From positions 1-64,000 of IMG/VR virus record IMGVR_UViG_3300005529_000023: a stretch of 64,000 nt of DNA; one strand, written 5' to 3'. The DNA is from a virus. The notes beneath the pieces were generated by a model. It had not been told where the DNA came from. It ran no database searches and worked only from the letters and a program-made list of their open reading frames with translations. A program made the translations under genes and the position numbers. Of this stretch, positions 23,508 to 31,956 are shown one piece after another. Positions within the stretch are counted from its first letter, which is position 1. Each line of letters starts with the position of its first letter.

Positions 23508-23703
23508 ATCTGGTCAGAAACTCACTTCCACGGCAAGAAAATACAAGAAAGCGCTAGAAGAACTTCTCGATGAAGTTGTCAAAGTTACAACATGCGAGGA
23601 GTTTACGGCTATCTTCCAGGTCGCTTGGATGCATGGATTCAAGTATAACGGTCCCAATTTAGGTACAGTCTTAGAGAAGACAAAGAAATTATTGGGGAAG
23701 TAA
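23416..23703 (+). CDS. Helical hypothetical protein
   Basis: 95 residues, mostly helical and charged (coiled-coil look between 8 and 55), ending in a Lys-rich tail. No family recognised. It begins inside the preceding gene after a purine-rich stretch (GAAAAGA). It is the last gene before a 211-nt gap with RNA-like structure. Confidence 0.6.
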   Translation: MSLSIAEERYQELVSKEKRLQEILSVHPELESGQKLTSTARKYKKALEELLDEVVKVTTCEEFTAIFQVAWMHGFKYNGPNLGTVLEKTKKLLGK

Positions 23704-23712
23704 TCTTTTATT

Positions 23713-23842
23713 GGGGTCGAGTAGACAGCCCGATTTTCTGCTGGTTCACACGGGAGAGTGATTAAATGGAACAGTCCAACCCACAGCCGGCCGTTTAAAG
23801 AAGATTGGAAACCAGAGGGGCAGCGCCTCTGCGACTCCACCA
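23713..23842 (+). ncRNA. Possible structured RNA with tRNA-like ends
   Basis: A coding-free 130-nt stretch. Its first seven bases GGGGTCG pair with CGACTCC at 23832-23838 (one G-U), leaving ACCA at the 3' end as in a tRNA acceptor. Just inside, CAGAGG and CCTCTG form a 6-bp stem with a 7-nt loop in the place of a T-arm. The interior has other possible helices but no standard D-arm, anticodon arm or T-loop sequence, and the length is wrong for a normal tRNA. It may be a tRNA-like or processed RNA, or chance. Confidence 0.3.
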
Positions 23843-23865
23843 ATTTTACAAAGTGATAGCACAAG

Positions 23866-23903
23866 AGGTCGGGGAGAGGCAGTTTCCGTAGGCTCCCCGG
23901 CCT
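23866..23903 (+). other. Strong 11-bp hairpin
   Basis: AGGTCGGGGAG (23866-23876) pairs with CTCCCCGGCCT (23893-23903), 11 bp with one G-U, loop of 16 nt. No T-run follows; a ribosome site for the next gene starts right after it. It could be part of the preceding RNA, a processing site or a translational control element. Confidence 0.55.
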
Positions 23904-23914
23904 AGAAAGAATGT

Positions 23915-24109
23915 ATGACTTTTGAAATCAACGAAAAACAAAAGAAGGCCATTGATAAGTGGCTACGATCGTTGCACAGAAGCAAGAAGCCCTACTACGG
24001 TAGAGACGTGCATTATATTTTTCAGAACACGGGAATAGGCGTAAGTTTGGATGTGAAGGACTTGAAGACTGGCAAAGTCAAAGACTTCACTGACTACGAT
24101 ACTTGGTAA
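23915..24109 (+). CDS. Small hypothetical protein, 64 aa
   Basis: 64 residues, basic helical N-terminus and a beta-like C-terminus; no family recognised. AGAAAGA precedes ATG 23915. Its TAA shares bases with the next ATG. Confidence 0.55.
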   Translation: MTFEINEKQKKAIDKWLRSLHRSKKPYYGRDVHYIFQNTGIGVSLDVKDLKTGKVKDFTDYDTW

Positions 24110-24258
24110 TGGCCAAACACAAGCGCAAGAAGAGCAAGCGATCGGTAAGATGTACGATGTGTACGACTCATCGCTGGTTGGGCAACCATAAAGAGCGTTT
24201 AAAGGCCAAAGATCGTGCTAAGAAGAAACAGGCAGAGAAAGAGATCAAGGATCATTAA
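24109..24258 (+). CDS. Very basic Cys-pair protein
   Basis: 49 residues, extremely rich in Lys and Arg, with CTMC near 15-18 and His/Arg-rich flanks. It is coupled to the preceding gene by a TAATG junction and ends 4 nt inside the convergent lipoprotein gene. It probably binds nucleic acid; function unknown. Confidence 0.5.
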   Translation: MAKHKRKKSKRSVRCTMCTTHRWLGNHKERLKAKDRAKKKQAEKEIKDH

Positions 24259-24521
24259 CGATGAGGTTGATTGGTTTTATATACAATCGACATCGCATTA
24301 TCGTAGATGCCTACTTGGTGTAAATCGAAAGTCTTACTGCGATCCTTGCAGAGTTCAATAACTCCTGCCGTCTGCGCTTCATGGTCTTGTAGCGCACCTT
24401 TTATGTATTTCAACCTAGCTTCTGCGCAGCCAACCTCATAAGAAGTCCTCATAAGATCTTCCAATGTGGGTTGAGTTGCGCATCCAGGAAGAAGCAGTAA
24501 TAAGAGAACAGCCTTATTCAT
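24255..24521 (-). CDS. Small lipoprotein
   Basis: 88 residues. The N-terminus MNKAVLLLLLLPGC is a lipoprotein signal with the lipobox LPGC; acylation at C14 would anchor the mature 75 residues in a membrane. The mature part is helical with two more Cys. It overlaps dut by ATGA. Possible roles include exclusion of other phages or a spanin-like part, but no partner inner-membrane spanin is adjacent. Function unknown. Confidence 0.75.
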   Translation of the reverse strand: MNKAVLLLLLLPGCATQPTLEDLMRTSYEVGCAEARLKYIKGALQDHEAQTAGVIELCKDRSKTFDLHQVGIYDNAMSIVYKTNQPHR

Positions 24522-24973
24522 TTTCCAGTGCTTCCGAATCCGCCAGCGCCGCGAGCAGTGTCGCCAAGCTCATCGACAACTTCGATGTCCGCTTGAACAA
24601 CGGGGCAAACAACACCTTGGGCGATTCTCTCACCCTTCTTGATGTCAATGGCCTTTGGATAGTAGCCATCGCAGTAACCTGGGAGATCCGTGTTTTGCAT
24701 GATGACACAAACTTCTCCACGATAGTCTGAATCGACGGTGCCGGGAGAGTTAGCGACGCGAAGAAGGGTCTTGAGACTTAGTCCTGAGCGGGGACGAACT
24801 TGAAGTTCATATCCAGGGCCAACGTCAACTGACAAGCCCGTTTTGACCAATTTGGTTTCACCCGGAAGAATCGTGGTATCTTCCAGAGCATGGAGGTCAA
24901 AGCCGCTAGCGCCTGGTGTTGCGTACTTCGGAACAACTGCATCTTCATGTAACTTCTTGATCTGAATTTTCAT
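24518..24973 (-). CDS. dut: dUTP diphosphatase
   Basis: 151 residues, a standard trimeric dUTPase. Seen: ATPGASGFDL near 18-27 (motif I), RPRSGLSLK near 60-68 (II), the PGTVDSDYRGEV segment near 76-87 (III), a KGERIAQ segment near 112-118 (IV) and the C-terminal RGAGGFGSTGK (V). It hydrolyses dUTP to dUMP and PPi, feeding ThyX and keeping uracil out of DNA. It is in a leftward operon, opposite to the other nucleotide genes. Confidence 0.96.
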   Translation of the reverse strand: MKIQIKKLHEDAVVPKYATPGASGFDLHALEDTTILPGETKLVKTGLSVDVGPGYELQVRPRSGLSLKTLLRVANSPGTVDSDYRGEVCVIMQNTDLPGYCDGYYPKAIDIKKGERIAQGVVCPVVQADIEVVDELGDTARGAGGFGSTGK

Positions 24974-24984
24974 CTTATTTCCTC

Positions 24985-25257
24985 TCAGTGATTAAAGCGA
25001 TTATTTCGCAATTTTCGTCCGCCGTCAATTAACTTCATGTCGGGGAATTTTCGTGCTTTCTTGCAATTTTGACAGTAGTACAAAGCTATCTTTATCCTGC
25101 CGATCTTTTTGGTCAGTTGATGCCAACCTAACAGGCATCGCAATTTCTTCCAGTTTGCCTTTGGGATGTTGTCTTCATAGGCAATCAGCATCAATCCTAG
25201 AATAAGGCCAAAAAGTACTGTGACGCCCAAGAGCGTGCGGATCTGGTCCGGTTCCAT
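24985..25257 (-). CDS. Single-span membrane protein with Cys pair
   Basis: 90 residues: one N-terminal transmembrane segment (about 9-26), then a basic cytoplasmic-type region with CQNC near 62-65 and an additional Cys near 41. No family recognised. It is located between dut and a small unknown gene in the leftward operon. Confidence 0.55.
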   Translation of the reverse strand: MEPDQIRTLLGVTVLFGLILGLMLIAYEDNIPKANWKKLRCLLGWHQLTKKIGRIKIALYYCQNCKKARKFPDMKLIDGGRKLRNNRFNH

Positions 25258-25270
25258 AGATATTCATATA

Positions 25271-25609
25271 TCAGGGAGCAAACTTCCTACACCAATGCGA
25301 GTGGCCTGGATGTCCAAGTTTGTCGGAGCCGCATTCACATTTGATGGCAGCCTCAAGGTCTTCGATGATTATGGAGATTGGGACGAACTTTATAGGGGCG
25401 CTGAAGAAAGTGGTGGGAGGAGCGCAATTGGCAACAAGAATCCAATAAGTATTGGGATCATCCCACATCCATTGATCGTAAGAGCCATTTCCGTTAGACG
25501 TGGTCCAAATCATTCCGGGTGCCGGTCTGCCAGTTATTTTGTTTCCGTCTGGATCGACGTATGAAAATGCGCCCGTCTTGTTGTCTGCAACGTGTCCTAA
25601 TCTCACCAT
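25271..25609 (-). CDS. Hypothetical protein with Cys/His tail
   Basis: 112 residues from ATG 25609, which overlaps the end of the upstream gene by 7 nt; a longer version from TTG 25672 would overlap by 70 nt and is less likely. The C-terminal CECG ... HPGHSHWCRK segment could bind zinc. The middle is aromatic and Gly/Asn-rich. No family recognised. Confidence 0.5.
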   Translation of the reverse strand: MVRLGHVADNKTGAFSYVDPDGNKITGRPAPGMIWTTSNGNGSYDQWMWDDPNTYWILVANCAPPTTFFSAPIKFVPISIIIEDLEAAIKCECGSDKLGHPGHSHWCRKFAP

Positions 25610-26094
25610 TTGTGACTCAATTGTAGTACGCCAAAATCTCGTCCAAGGTTTGGAGAACAGAAAGTCAGACAACTTACATGCTCATATTGAACACCGGCCC
25701 CATTCCCATTTTTGTCTCTAACTCCCCAGTATGCTTCACCATTGAACTGTGGAAATCTACCTCCCAAGTAAGAATCTGGAGTGCTGATCGTAGCTAAACT
25801 CCAGCCACTCCTAAACTCAAAGGGACGTAAGTCAATTTCCATTCCTGGTCCGGTAGATATGTAGACACTTCCATGCCTGTCTGGCTCCGACGATCCGTCT
25901 CCCCAGGCGCCCGCTTTGAACTGCCAATAGATACCGTTGGCGATAAAGGTTCTATAGCCGATGTTGGCCATCTTCACTTGACCAGTGAAGTGGTCCGCAC
26001 TTCCAAAAATGCCGACTCCATAAGAAAGAAATACTTCCCCGGCTTGACAAGTTGAAGAAAACAGCAGCGCTAGCGCTACTAGTTTTTTAAGCAA
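25603..26094 (-). CDS. Secreted beta-barrel-like protein, PagL-like
   Basis: 163 residues. TTG 26094 is the start, with AAAGGAAAACC before it; the first 18 residues are a clear signal peptide ending in CQA. The mature part alternates polar and hydrophobic residues like a small outer-membrane barrel. Near the C-terminus, YEHVSCLTFCSPNLG resembles the H-x-S...PN-G active-site region of PagL lipid A 3-O-deacylase; an Asp lies 12 residues after the Ser where PagL has Glu. This fits a surface LPS-modifying enzyme but is a motif-level guess. Confidence 0.5.
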   Translation of the reverse strand: MLKKLVALALLFSSTCQAGEVFLSYGVGIFGSADHFTGQVKMANIGYRTFIANGIYWQFKAGAWGDGSSEPDRHGSVYISTGPGMEIDLRPFEFRSGWSLATISTPDSYLGGRFPQFNGEAYWGVRDKNGNGAGVQYEHVSCLTFCSPNLGRDFGVLQLSHKW

Positions 26095-26278
26095 TTGGTT
26101 TTCCTTTCTTTAGTGCCACCGATAGAGGTCCGCCAAAAGAGGCGATGACGCACAGGTATGCTATGTAGGGAGCTAAGATCCTGGGAACATCCACGAATAT
26201 CAGAGCTGTATAATACGCCACGGATACCATGGTAAAAATGGTCTTAAAGGCAGAGAGGTAAGCTTTAGCGTACTCCAT
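26087..26278 (-). CDS. Small two-span membrane protein
   Basis: 63 residues with two hydrophobic segments (about 11-28 and 33-54) and a basic tail. GAGAAAG precedes ATG 26278. Size and topology would suit a class II holin, but no endolysin gene is adjacent, so the role is open. Confidence 0.5.
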   Translation of the reverse strand: MEYAKAYLSAFKTIFTMVSVAYYTALIFVDVPRILAPYIAYLCVIASFGGPLSVALKKGKPIA

Positions 26279-26465
26279 TGTTCTTTCTCAGGTCTGCGAG
26301 CTTCTTTTTGAGTCTATCTGCCTGTTGTCTAAAGTAGTCGTCGATGGAGGTTCCGTGACTGCTGATTGCTCGCTCACTTGCCGTAATCAGCCGTTCGAGG
26401 TATTCTTCCTCGGTAATTCTCTGCCTGATAATCGGTTTCTTCTTCTTGGACTTCTTTTTGGCCAT
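26265..26465 (-). CDS. Small Lys-rich helical protein
   Basis: 66 residues starting MAKKKSKKKKP, then a charged helix. ATG 26465 (AAGGAAAGAAGG upstream) is preferred over TTG 26513, which lies in the -35 box. First gene of the leftward operon. Function unknown; likely nucleic-acid contact. Confidence 0.55.
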   Translation of the reverse strand: MAKKKSKKKKPIIRQRITEEEYLERLITASERAISSHGTSIDDYFRQQADRLKKKLADLRKNNGVR

Positions 26466-26484
26466 ACCGATCCCTTCTTTCCTT

Positions 26485-26513
26485 ATCTTCCTATGTTTCT
26501 TATTTTCGGTCAA
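26485..26513 (-). promoter_or_regulatory. Promoter of leftward dut operon
   Basis: On the minus strand TTGACC (26513-26508), 17-nt spacer rich in AAATAAG, GAAGAT (26490-26485). The -10 is a weak match, but the position suits the operon starting at 26465. Confidence 0.45.
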
Positions 26514-26585
26514 TTACTATTTAGTAGTAAATATAACTAATTGTAATCATTGATTTTTGGTCAGATTCAGAGCCACTGAGTCAAG

Positions 26586-26614
26586 TTTCAAAAGCTCGGA
26601 AACTATTTGATATA
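26586..26614 (+). promoter_or_regulatory. Candidate promoter of tail operon
   Basis: TTTCAA (26586-26591), 17-nt spacer, GATATA (26609-26614), about 60 nt before the tape-measure gene. Moderate match only. Confidence 0.4.
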
Positions 26615-26645
26615 TCTAGGGTATGAACGGTTAGTCTCATCACTA

Positions 26646-26653
26646 CAATCTTA
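26646..26653 (+). promoter_or_regulatory. CAATCTTA element
   Basis: Copy 1 of an element found upstream of five structural genes. Here it stands 22 nt before the tape-measure start. Confidence 0.45.
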
Positions 26654-26674
26654 AGAGAGGGCTAACGGTAAGAT

Positions 26675-29071
26675 ATGGCGATCAAAAAAGAACTTCTAAT
26701 TTCAACAAAGTTTGATACCTCGGACTTCGATAAGGCCGTGGAAAGAATGCAGAATAAGCTGAAGGACTTGTACGCTCCTTCGGACATGGTTCGCGCTCAG
26801 ACTATGACTGCCAATCGCCTGAATCAGTATGGTATCGGTGGTGGACAGCCTAAATCGCACGCTGAATATCAAAGAACTGCCATGCAATCGCGCAGGGAAC
26901 TTGACAGCTACATCAGAGAGCAAGCTCAGGGACAGCAAAAGCTGGCTCAGTTTATCGATAAGCGCGCCCAGAAGATGGTTGAATTGAGAGACAGGCAGAA
27001 AGAGCTGACCAAGGGTACTCAAGAAGAACTTGAGATCAGAGAAAAATTAGTCAGGATGGAGAACAACCTCTATCGTCAAAGAGAGTACTATCTAGAAAGA
27101 AACAAAACGCTCAATCAGGGTCTCGATGCTCGCAACAAAGTTGCGCCAAGAGATATCCCAGGACTTCTTGAAGCTTTCAGAGGCGGCGGCCTGAAATATG
27201 GAATGTCGCAAATTCCTGGCGCTCTCAGACAGAACCCTCTTGGAATGGGCGGAAGCCTCCTCGGCCTAGCTAGTTCAGGTTTGATTGCAGGTTCGGAGTT
27301 CTATCGCGATTGGAAAGGGATGCCAATGCGTTCCGAGGCTGCTACTGGAAGCGCGGTGCAGGGCACTTTTGGTCGTGACATTAACAACATTTATGGTCGT
27401 CGATCTGTCTTTGAACAGAACTTCCAAGATGAACGTCAACGTGCTGCTCAAATGTCCATTGAACGAAACTTGGCCGAACGCAGATCAGACAAGGCTAGCT
27501 TAGCTGGCAACCTAGGTCTTGTAGGGGCAGGAACTGCTACCGCCGTAGGAACTGGCTGGACTGGTATTGGCGCCCTGGCAGGTGTTGGTGCGGCAGGAAC
27601 GGGACTATGGAGAATGTTGAGTGATGAACGTCAACGTTCTTTGATGCTAAGCCCCTTCTCGAAAACTGCCAATAATCGCTATGAGTCCATGTTGAACGAA
27701 AACTTGGGCAAGAATTACGGCGATACCTATGAGGCGTTGAAGAATCAGAATCCATTTAAGACTCAAGCTGTCGGAGAATATGAGCAGAACTACATGAGAA
27801 ACCTTCAGGCTCAACGCCAAATGGGTCTTGGCGATGAAGGTCTATATGGAGAAGGTGGCTTCTTCCGTAAGAATCTCGGCGCCGGTTTCTTGCCAGAAAT
27901 GGGTCTTGAAATGGCCGGAAATATTCAAGGTGCTGGTGGTTCGACCAGAATGCAGAGAGAGTCTGTATTTGGAAATCAGCTTTCTCGTGGATTGAACTTA
28001 ACTAATGCTGGTAGCATTCTCGGTACTCTTAGCGGTCAGATGGGAGGCGCTGAAGTTACGAAACAGGCTACTATCAAAATCCTAGCCGAAGGAATGAAGC
28101 AAGGGTTAGACGATAGTAAGTTCGTAGAAGAAAACCGTAGATTCACTCAGGCAGCTGCAGAGATCATTGCTCGAACGGGCGCTAGAGGCGGCGATGTTGA
28201 CCGCGTAGCTTCGGAATTTGGCAAAGGTCTTTCCGAGAACACCATGAGAGGTATTGAAGGCGCCAGGACTGCCTACGAAGAGTATCAGAACATTTCCAGC
28301 ACGACAACTGGTCCTCGTGGCGTAATGCGAGCGGCGGCTTTCTTGAAAGATGACAAGTTGTCAAAGCTTTCTACCGTAGAAAAGCAAGCGATCATGCAGA
28401 TTCCAGAAGGTGAGCTGAATGAGGACAACCTTCTAGTTGCTGGTGCTGCAGAGAAGCTTGGGATTAGTCCTAAGGATTTAGTCGATCGTATCAAAGGCGC
28501 AAACGAAGGTTCTGTCAGTCGATTCAAAGAAGCTGACCAACTAAGAGATAAGCTCAAGAGCAGAATGAAGGAACTTGGAATCACTAAAATCTCCAGAGAT
28601 AACCTAAAGTCTTTGCCAGCAGACGTAAGAATGGCCGCGTACAATTTGGGTGCATTCCAGACTACTGAGCTAGGCAATAAGGGTGAAATTGAGTCGTATT
28701 CCCGTTTAAATAGAAGTTTAGGCGCAGGAGCCGAAACTCCTTTTGATATCCAATCGGATAGAGAGTCTATCCTTAGAGCGAAAGCAGAAGGTAGAGACAC
28801 TGGAAGAATGGGCGACACCACAGTTGGCGCGATGGCTCAAGACGCTTCTATTGTGAACAGGGAGTTCAATAAGATGCGTGGTGAGATGGATGAAACCGCT
28901 AAGTCTGTACTCAAATTCGGCGAAGCAGTCAGAGATCTGAACGTGCAGCTACAAAAGGCTTTAGAAGATGCAAGAAATGGCAAGGGCAATACAAACGTTA
29001 TCAATGATCTCTTACAGAAGCTAATGACTGCTTCTGGCAATCAGGTTCAGGGCGGGAAGGTCTCTAAGTAA
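26675..29071 (+). CDS. Probable tail tape-measure protein
   Basis: 798 residues. The N-terminal 160 residues are charged coiled coil; a Gly/Ala-rich hydrophobic patch follows near 165-215 and again near 275-312, then a long helical region and a charged C-terminus. Helical length plus internal hydrophobic segments, and a position just before hub, spike and baseplate genes, suit a tape-measure protein, which sets tail length and helps DNA entry. No peptidase or muramidase motif seen. Sequence families here diverge quickly, so the call leans on context. Its TAA overlaps the next ATG. Confidence 0.65.
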   Translation: MAIKKELLISTKFDTSDFDKAVERMQNKLKDLYAPSDMVRAQTMTANRLNQYGIGGGQPKSHAEYQRTAMQSRRELDSYIREQAQGQQKLAQFIDKRAQKMVELRDRQKELTKGTQEELEIREKLVRMENNLYRQREYYLERNKTLNQGLDARNKVAPRDIPGLLEAFRGGGLKYGMSQIPGALRQNPLGMGGSLLGLASSGLIAGSEFYRDWKGMPMRSEAATGSAVQGTFGRDINNIYGRRSVFEQNFQDERQRAAQMSIERNLAERRSDKASLAGNLGLVGAGTATAVGTGWTGIGALAGVGAAGTGLWRMLSDERQRSLMLSPFSKTANNRYESMLNENLGKNYGDTYEALKNQNPFKTQAVGEYEQNYMRNLQAQRQMGLGDEGLYGEGGFFRKNLGAGFLPEMGLEMAGNIQGAGGSTRMQRESVFGNQLSRGLNLTNAGSILGTLSGQMGGAEVTKQATIKILAEGMKQGLDDSKFVEENRRFTQAAAEIIARTGARGGDVDRVASEFGKGLSENTMRGIEGARTAYEEYQNISSTTTGPRGVMRAAAFLKDDKLSKLSTVEKQAIMQIPEGELNEDNLLVAGAAEKLGISPKDLVDRIKGANEGSVSRFKEADQLRDKLKSRMKELGITKISRDNLKSLPADVRMAAYNLGAFQTTELGNKGEIESYSRLNRSLGAGAETPFDIQSDRESILRAKAEGRDTGRMGDTTVGAMAQDASIVNREFNKMRGEMDETAKSVLKFGEAVRDLNVQLQKALEDARNGKGNTNVINDLLQKLMTASGNQVQGGKVSK

Positions 29072-30972
29072 TGGCGGATTCTAGAGCATTCGTAAAGAAG
29101 ATCGATCCCGTTGGGTCTGGAACGAACGAGCACAACTCGATTCACCAAACCAGTCCAGGATGGGTACTTACGTTCGTTCGCTGGAACGTTCGAGATACCT
29201 TCAGAACGAAGACAAACAATACTACTACGTCACCTCTCTCAGTGCGAGATCCCTTGGTTGTAGAAAACGATTGCGTTTCAGTCGCAGTAACTAATGCTAA
29301 GGGAACGCTGACTCCACAGATGAATGCTACTTTGATCATGACGGACGTGAACTATGAAACAGAGGTTGCTCCCGGCGACTTCGTGTTCGTCAACATGCTC
29401 AATTGGACTACCGGGAACAAAGTATTTAGAGGTTCTAGGCAAGTTGCCGATGCCGCAAGAGCAAGGCAGGCAATCAATGGAGTCAACGACGGCTTCAAGG
29501 GTTTGTTCAAAGTTCAATCTGTACAAAGAGTCCTAATGACCGACGCGAATACTGGTACTAGAATGGTCGCCTTTAAGATCAACGGGTACGGTTTCACTGA
29601 ATTCAATAATACGATATACTTCAATCCATATCTTCTTGATCCTCAACAAGATCCGAAGAACCAATTACTCTTCGCCAGCTTCTTCGGAGAGTTTTGGACT
29701 TCGATGGTCAATGACAAAGGTATTACGGATGTTCAGAACATCCTTGCTGTGCTTATTCAGAGTTTGATTGGAACCGGCATCGCAGAAGGACAACAAAAGC
29801 TGTATAAGAAAAACGCTGTGGCAACGCACAACACCCACTTTTTGGTACCAGAACTGGTTGGAAAACTACTTGGTTTGAACGGCGCAAAAGCAGCTAAGGA
29901 CTTATACAACTACATTTTCGGTATTCAAAATTATGCAGGCGGCAGTAGCGCTACAGATTTGGCCGTAGGAATGAATCCTGAAGGACTTCAGGAAAAGTAC
30001 AACCGCTTTTTCTACACTCAGATTCCATGTCAGGGTTCGTCTTTGCTAAAACCAGAGTACTGGAATCAGGTAAAGACGTGGTCTATCTTGAACCAGTACA
30101 CAAACGCTCCACTCAACGAGTTGTTCACATGTTTCAGGGTATCTCCCAATGGTAGCGTGATGCCTACAGTAGTGTTCAGGCAGATCCCATTTACCACTGA
30201 GGGTTTCGCAGATCAGTTCTACGGTCCAGTTCCTCCTCCAGTAACGAAGTTCCTGAACTTACCTAGGTGGAAGATCAATCCAGCTCTAATCCTAGAAATG
30301 AATATCGGCAGAGAAGAAGCCGCAAGGGTGAACTTTGTTCAGTACTTTGGCCGCTCAACTCTTGGTCAAGATGGAACTGACATCGCCGCTGAAATCGCTG
30401 CTGGAAACTACGTCTATGACGTAGATGACGTGTCTAGAAGTGGCTTGAGACCTTATATCGTCACTACTCAGTTTGACGATCCTACGTCGCAGAATAAGGA
30501 CTACAGAAGTCCTTTTTGGGCAAAGATTCTTGGAGATGCTCTTATCGGCGGACATCTGAAGCTCAATGGTAGTTTCCAGTGTGCTGGAATTCAAGATCCA
30601 GTTGCAGTTGGTGATAACTGGGAGTTTGACGGAGTCGTCTATCACATCGAACAAGTTAACCATGTAGCTAGTATTTCTCCGCAAGATGGAAAGAAGATTT
30701 TCAGAAGCACAATCGTCGTAAGCAGTGGTGTGAGCACTTCTAGCTCTGTCAATGGTGTTCGTTATCCTGAAATGGAAGACACGGTTGCTTACAGGAAGCG
30801 CGACAGAGACTTCAAGAACAATCAAATTCTTCCTGGTGTCTCAGAAGAGCAGGATGTCGTTTATAGGAAGAACGTTTGGCCAACAGATAAAGACAGTAAG
30901 AAGCAGAATGCGCCTTATGCACAACCAAACACTAAGACTGGTTCACAGACTGACAACGGAGACGATACCTAA
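29071..30972 (+). CDS. Baseplate hub-type structural protein
   Basis: 633 residues, mostly beta-like, with an N-terminal stretch (about 60-100) reminiscent of tail-hub proteins in which a phage-specific 'LTPQMNATL...D' segment precedes a beta domain. No catalytic motif. It lies between the tape-measure and the spike, the usual place of the gp27/gpD-type hub that carries the spike and joins the tube. Joined to both neighbours by TAATG junctions. Role inferred from position. Confidence 0.6.
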   Translation: MADSRAFVKKIDPVGSGTNEHNSIHQTSPGWVLTFVRWNVRDTFRTKTNNTTTSPLSVRDPLVVENDCVSVAVTNAKGTLTPQMNATLIMTDVNYETEVAPGDFVFVNMLNWTTGNKVFRGSRQVADAARARQAINGVNDGFKGLFKVQSVQRVLMTDANTGTRMVAFKINGYGFTEFNNTIYFNPYLLDPQQDPKNQLLFASFFGEFWTSMVNDKGITDVQNILAVLIQSLIGTGIAEGQQKLYKKNAVATHNTHFLVPELVGKLLGLNGAKAAKDLYNYIFGIQNYAGGSSATDLAVGMNPEGLQEKYNRFFYTQIPCQGSSLLKPEYWNQVKTWSILNQYTNAPLNELFTCFRVSPNGSVMPTVVFRQIPFTTEGFADQFYGPVPPPVTKFLNLPRWKINPALILEMNIGREEAARVNFVQYFGRSTLGQDGTDIAAEIAAGNYVYDVDDVSRSGLRPYIVTTQFDDPTSQNKDYRSPFWAKILGDALIGGHLKLNGSFQCAGIQDPVAVGDNWEFDGVVYHIEQVNHVASISPQDGKKIFRSTIVVSSGVSTSSSVNGVRYPEMEDTVAYRKRDRDFKNNQILPGVSEEQDVVYRKNVWPTDKDSKKQNAPYAQPNTKTGSQTDNGDDT

Positions 30973-31955
30973 TGGGCGTACTAGAGAACGGCTCAGTTTT
31001 ACCTCATGGTCTCTTGGGTGAGAACGATGCCGCCATGATGAGTGGTTTCAACAAGAGCTACAGAAATTTCCCTCTTCGTATCGGCGTTGTCATGGCCTCT
31101 TACCCTGTTGGCAACGATAGAAATAAGACTAGGTTGACTACTGAGTACGATGTACTGGTGTTTGAGCAAAATGAAGATAAGGGAGCAACAAGCATTCTTT
31201 ATAGGAATTGCATGTCTTCGGAAGGCATGGGTTCTATAGCTGATTATTTTGAAAAAGCTCTTCGTCCGCAGAAGAAAAAGAAAAAGAAGGGTGCTACAAA
31301 CCTGAACGGTCAGGATGGAGCTATCGTGCTACTTCTTTGTCTGGATGCTATGTCCGACAAAGCCATTATCATCAGTTCTCTCACCCATCCAGACAGAAAA
31401 ACTAACTTGAAGGATGAAGGTCCATTTCTGCAGGGCGAGTACAATGGCGTCCAGATCATAGTGAATAAGGACGGCAGTACTTCTTTGGTTTTTAAGGGTG
31501 CTACGGACAGTGAAGGTAAGCCAACCAACTCTAAGCAGGGCAACACCACTGTGAAGATTGAAAAGGACGGCAGTTTCCAGGTTGATCACGATACTATCCT
31601 TTTTAGACTGGATCGCACACAAAAGACCGCCACTTTGAATGCAAAGAAGGACATCAATGTTGTTGCGGGCGGAAACATCAACATGACCGCCACGGGAGAT
31701 GTCAATGTTAAATGTACGAATGCCAACGTCGCTGCCTCAGCTAAAGCTGTGGTTAAAAGTGGCAGCAATACTGAAGTTACAGCTGGCGGTGACTGTAAAA
31801 TTACTTCTTCTGGAAAGACCACTGTCAAAGCAAGCCAAATTGAACTCAATGGGTCGGCATCCGGCATCACCACAGAGAACTCACATCAAGGCGTAATTGA
31901 CTTCATCACTGGTGTTCCAGTTCAGGCAAGCCAAGACGTGAAATCGGACGTGTAA
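30972..31955 (+). CDS. Tail spike, gpV/gp5-like with beta-helix
   Basis: 327 residues. The N-terminal ~120 residues suit an OB-like module with a Lys-rich KKKKKKG linker near 99-105. From about residue 195 onward the sequence shows short repeats (KKDINVVAGGNINMTATGDV, then KSGSNTEVTAGGDCKITSSG), the pattern of the triple-stranded beta-helix needle in gpV, gp5 and VgrG. It would form the membrane-piercing tip. No lysozyme domain is inserted, unlike T4 gp5. Confidence 0.8.
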   Translation: MGVLENGSVLPHGLLGENDAAMMSGFNKSYRNFPLRIGVVMASYPVGNDRNKTRLTTEYDVLVFEQNEDKGATSILYRNCMSSEGMGSIADYFEKALRPQKKKKKKGATNLNGQDGAIVLLLCLDAMSDKAIIISSLTHPDRKTNLKDEGPFLQGEYNGVQIIVNKDGSTSLVFKGATDSEGKPTNSKQGNTTVKIEKDGSFQVDHDTILFRLDRTQKTATLNAKKDINVVAGGNINMTATGDVNVKCTNANVAASAKAVVKSGSNTEVTAGGDCKITSSGKTTVKASQIELNGSASGITTENSHQGVIDFITGVPVQASQDVKSDV

Positions 31956-31956
31956 G

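Noticed and set aside
23713-23842. A tmRNA or ordinary tRNA gene
   Set aside because: Length, missing D-arm and T-loop consensus, and no tag reading frame exclude both; kept only as a tentative structured RNA.
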